From contig MGSU01000248.1 of NCBI GenBank assembly GCA_001799195.1, forward strand, positions 1 to 6,593: a stretch of DNA of 6,593 bases, read 5' to 3'. The position numbers and the translations under genes were made by a program. This stretch comes from Deltaproteobacteria bacterium RIFOXYA12_FULL_61_11 (lineage in GTDB: Bacteria; Bdellovibrionota_F; JAHFAK01; YA12-FULL-61-11). The notes under the pieces are model-generated. The model did no database searches and had not been told where the DNA came from. It was given only the letters and a program-made list of their open reading frames with translations. Position 1 is the stretch's first letter; each line of letters opens with the position of its first letter. Shown piece after piece: positions 6,036 to 6,593 of the stretch.

Positions 6036-6048
6036 AGTATGCCATACT
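6036..6048. repeat. Perfect 13-bp palindrome (candidate operator) near the operon transcription start
   Basis: AGTATGCCATACT is a perfect inverted repeat: 6-bp arms AGTATG/CATACT around one central base. It lies between the predicted -10 element (6057-6062) and the ribosome-binding site of the unknown gene. It therefore falls just downstream of the expected transcription start, near 6050, a position typical of repressor operators. The arms are short and the loop is one base, so an RNA hairpin is unlikely. The cognate regulator is unknown. Confidence 0.5.
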
Positions 6049-6056
6049 CGGCCCGG

Positions 6057-6085
6057 AGCATACATATATGGCGTTGTGTTGTCAA
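6057..6085 (-). promoter_or_regulatory. Sigma-70-type promoter of the hypothetical-plsX-acpP-rpiB-glyA operon
   Basis: On the minus strand a perfect -35 TTGACA (6085-6080) is followed by a 17-bp spacer and TATGCT (6062-6057), which matches TATAAT at 4 of 6. The spacer is AT-rich (CATATATG), unlike the surrounding GC-rich DNA. Predicted start is near 6050, giving a leader of about 25 nt. No other promoter is evident before plsX, acpP, rpiB or glyA, so this probably drives all five genes. Confidence 0.65.
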
Positions 6086-6100
6086 GGATTGTATTGTCAA
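6071..6100 (-). repeat. Tandem 15-bp direct repeat carrying two TTGACA boxes
   Basis: On the minus strand TTGACAATACAATCC (6100-6086) is followed immediately by TTGACAACACAACGC (6085-6071), identical at 12 of 15 positions. The downstream copy supplies the -35 box of the operon promoter. The upstream copy has no good -10 at 16-18 bp, so it may be a regulator or activator site, or a relic of duplication. Confidence 0.6.
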
Positions 6101-6112
6101 GCACGACCTCGA

Positions 6113-6141
6113 TTGCAGTTCCTCCCGGCCTCCGGTACAGT
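6113..6141 (+). promoter_or_regulatory. Weak candidate promoter for rfbD
   Basis: TTGCAG (6113-6118), a 17-bp spacer and TACAGT (6136-6141) give partial matches to -35 (3 of 6) and -10 (4 of 6). The start would be near 6148, about 26 nt before the GTG codon. It is back-to-back with the strong minus-strand promoter. Low confidence. Confidence 0.25.
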
Positions 6142-6173
6142 CGAGCCCGAACAACGTCGGTGGAGACTGCACG

Positions 6174-6593
6174 GTGCGTATCGCGCTCTTCGGATCCGAC
6201 GGCCAACTCGGCCGAGCCTTCCGGGACCTCCTCGAACCCCGCCCTGGCTACGAACTCCCCCCCCCCCCCGACCTCGATCTGACCGACCACTCGGCCCTGA
6301 CGAACTACCTCCGCGGAGCCAAACCAGACCTCATCATCAATTGCGCCGCCTACACCGCGGTCGACCGGGCCGAGCAGGAGCCGGAACTCTGCGACGCGGT
6401 CAACCACCTCGCCGTGGCAGCCTTGGCAGAGGAGGCTCGGGAGCTCGGCGCGCTGCTGGTCCATTTCTCGACCGACTACGTCTTCTCCGGGCACGCCCCC
6501 GTCCCCTACCGCGAAGACGATCCGACCGGCCCCCTCAATGTCTACGGCCGGACCAAACTTGCCGGAGAACACGCGCTCAGGGCGACCGAAGGA
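6174..6593 (+). CDS. rfbD: dTDP-4-dehydrorhamnose reductase, N-terminal part (runs off right edge)
   Basis: RfbD/RmlD reduces dTDP-4-keto-L-rhamnose to dTDP-L-rhamnose with NAD(P)H, the last step in making the rhamnose donor for O-antigen and other surface polysaccharides. The visible 140 codons have no stop and end at the window edge; the family is usually about 290-300 residues. Motifs: Rossmann glycine loop GSDGQLG at 7-13, DLTD at 35-38, NCAAYTAVDRAE 56-67, FSTDYVFSG 98-106 with the catalytic-site Thr100-Asp101, and the YxxxK pair Tyr124/Lys128 in NVYGRTKLAGE. The start is a GTG at 6174 with GGTGGAG 8 nt upstream; no in-frame ATG gives this N-terminus. Residues 29-32 are four prolines encoded inside a run of 13 C (6257-6269), an odd replacement for the usual beta-strand end. 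It is divergent from the lipid operon. Other rml genes may lie downstream, outside the window. Confidence 0.93.
   Translation, partial: MRIALFGSDGQLGRAFRDLLEPRPGYELPPPPDLDLTDHSALTNYLRGAKPDLIINCAAYTAVDRAEQEPELCDAVNHLAVAALAEEARELGALLVHFSTDYVFSGHAPVPYREDDPTGPLNVYGRTKLAGEHALRATEG

Noticed and set aside
6006-6572. 188-codon minus-strand frame opposite rfbD
   Set aside because: The plus strand encodes unmistakable RfbD motifs from a GTG at 6174, and this frame crosses the operon promoter and its tandem repeats.

Overview
This is a gene-dense, GC-rich bacterial chromosomal window. The cluster plsX-acpP-rpiB-glyA looks like a shortened form of the order plsX-fabHDG-acpP-fabF-rpiB-glyA that is familiar from Deltaproteobacteria such as Geobacter relatives. 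My best guess is therefore a GC-rich deltaproteobacterial (Desulfuromonadota- or Myxococcota-like) lineage. This rests on gene order and protein character only; no marker in the window fixes the taxon. No tRNA, rRNA, CRISPR array, IS element or phage gene is visible.

Layout from left to right. Positions 1-168 (minus) hold the 5' end of a probable exported-protein gene that runs off the left edge and may carry a frameshift. A short divergent spacer (169-244) separates it from a plus-strand pair. The first gene of the pair is a receiver-histidine kinase with its REC domain at the N-terminus (245-1405). The second is a small CxxC...CxxC protein that overlaps it by 11 bp (1395-1844). Nine bases later, convergent, lies the end of a five-gene minus-strand operon. 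In transcription order it reads: an unrecognised 373-residue protein (6025-4904), plsX (4831-3827), acpP (3813-3550), rpiB (3553-3119) and glyA (3116 or 3122 to 1854). Across the divergent promoter region (6026-6173), rfbD/rmlD starts on the plus strand and runs off the right edge.

The minus-strand operon links phospholipid and fatty-acid supply (PlsX makes acyl-phosphate from acyl-ACP, and AcpP is the carrier) with pentose-phosphate isomerisation (RpiB) and one-carbon metabolism (GlyA). Spacing is tight: 13 nt from plsX to acpP, then ATGA stop/start overlaps at acpP/rpiB and potentially rpiB/glyA. Its promoter has a perfect TTGACA -35 element, a 17-bp spacer and TATGCT, followed by a perfect 13-bp palindrome near the expected transcription start. 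The divergent rfbD gene belongs to dTDP-rhamnose synthesis, so this intergenic region serves two envelope-related units.

The points most worth a second look are the unknown first gene of the lipid operon, the absence of fabH/fabD/fabG/fabF from an otherwise recognisable gene order, the changed N-terminal motif of PlsX, the palindrome and tandem -35-like repeats, the 13-C tract inside rfbD, and the receiver-kinase/zinc-ribbon pair.
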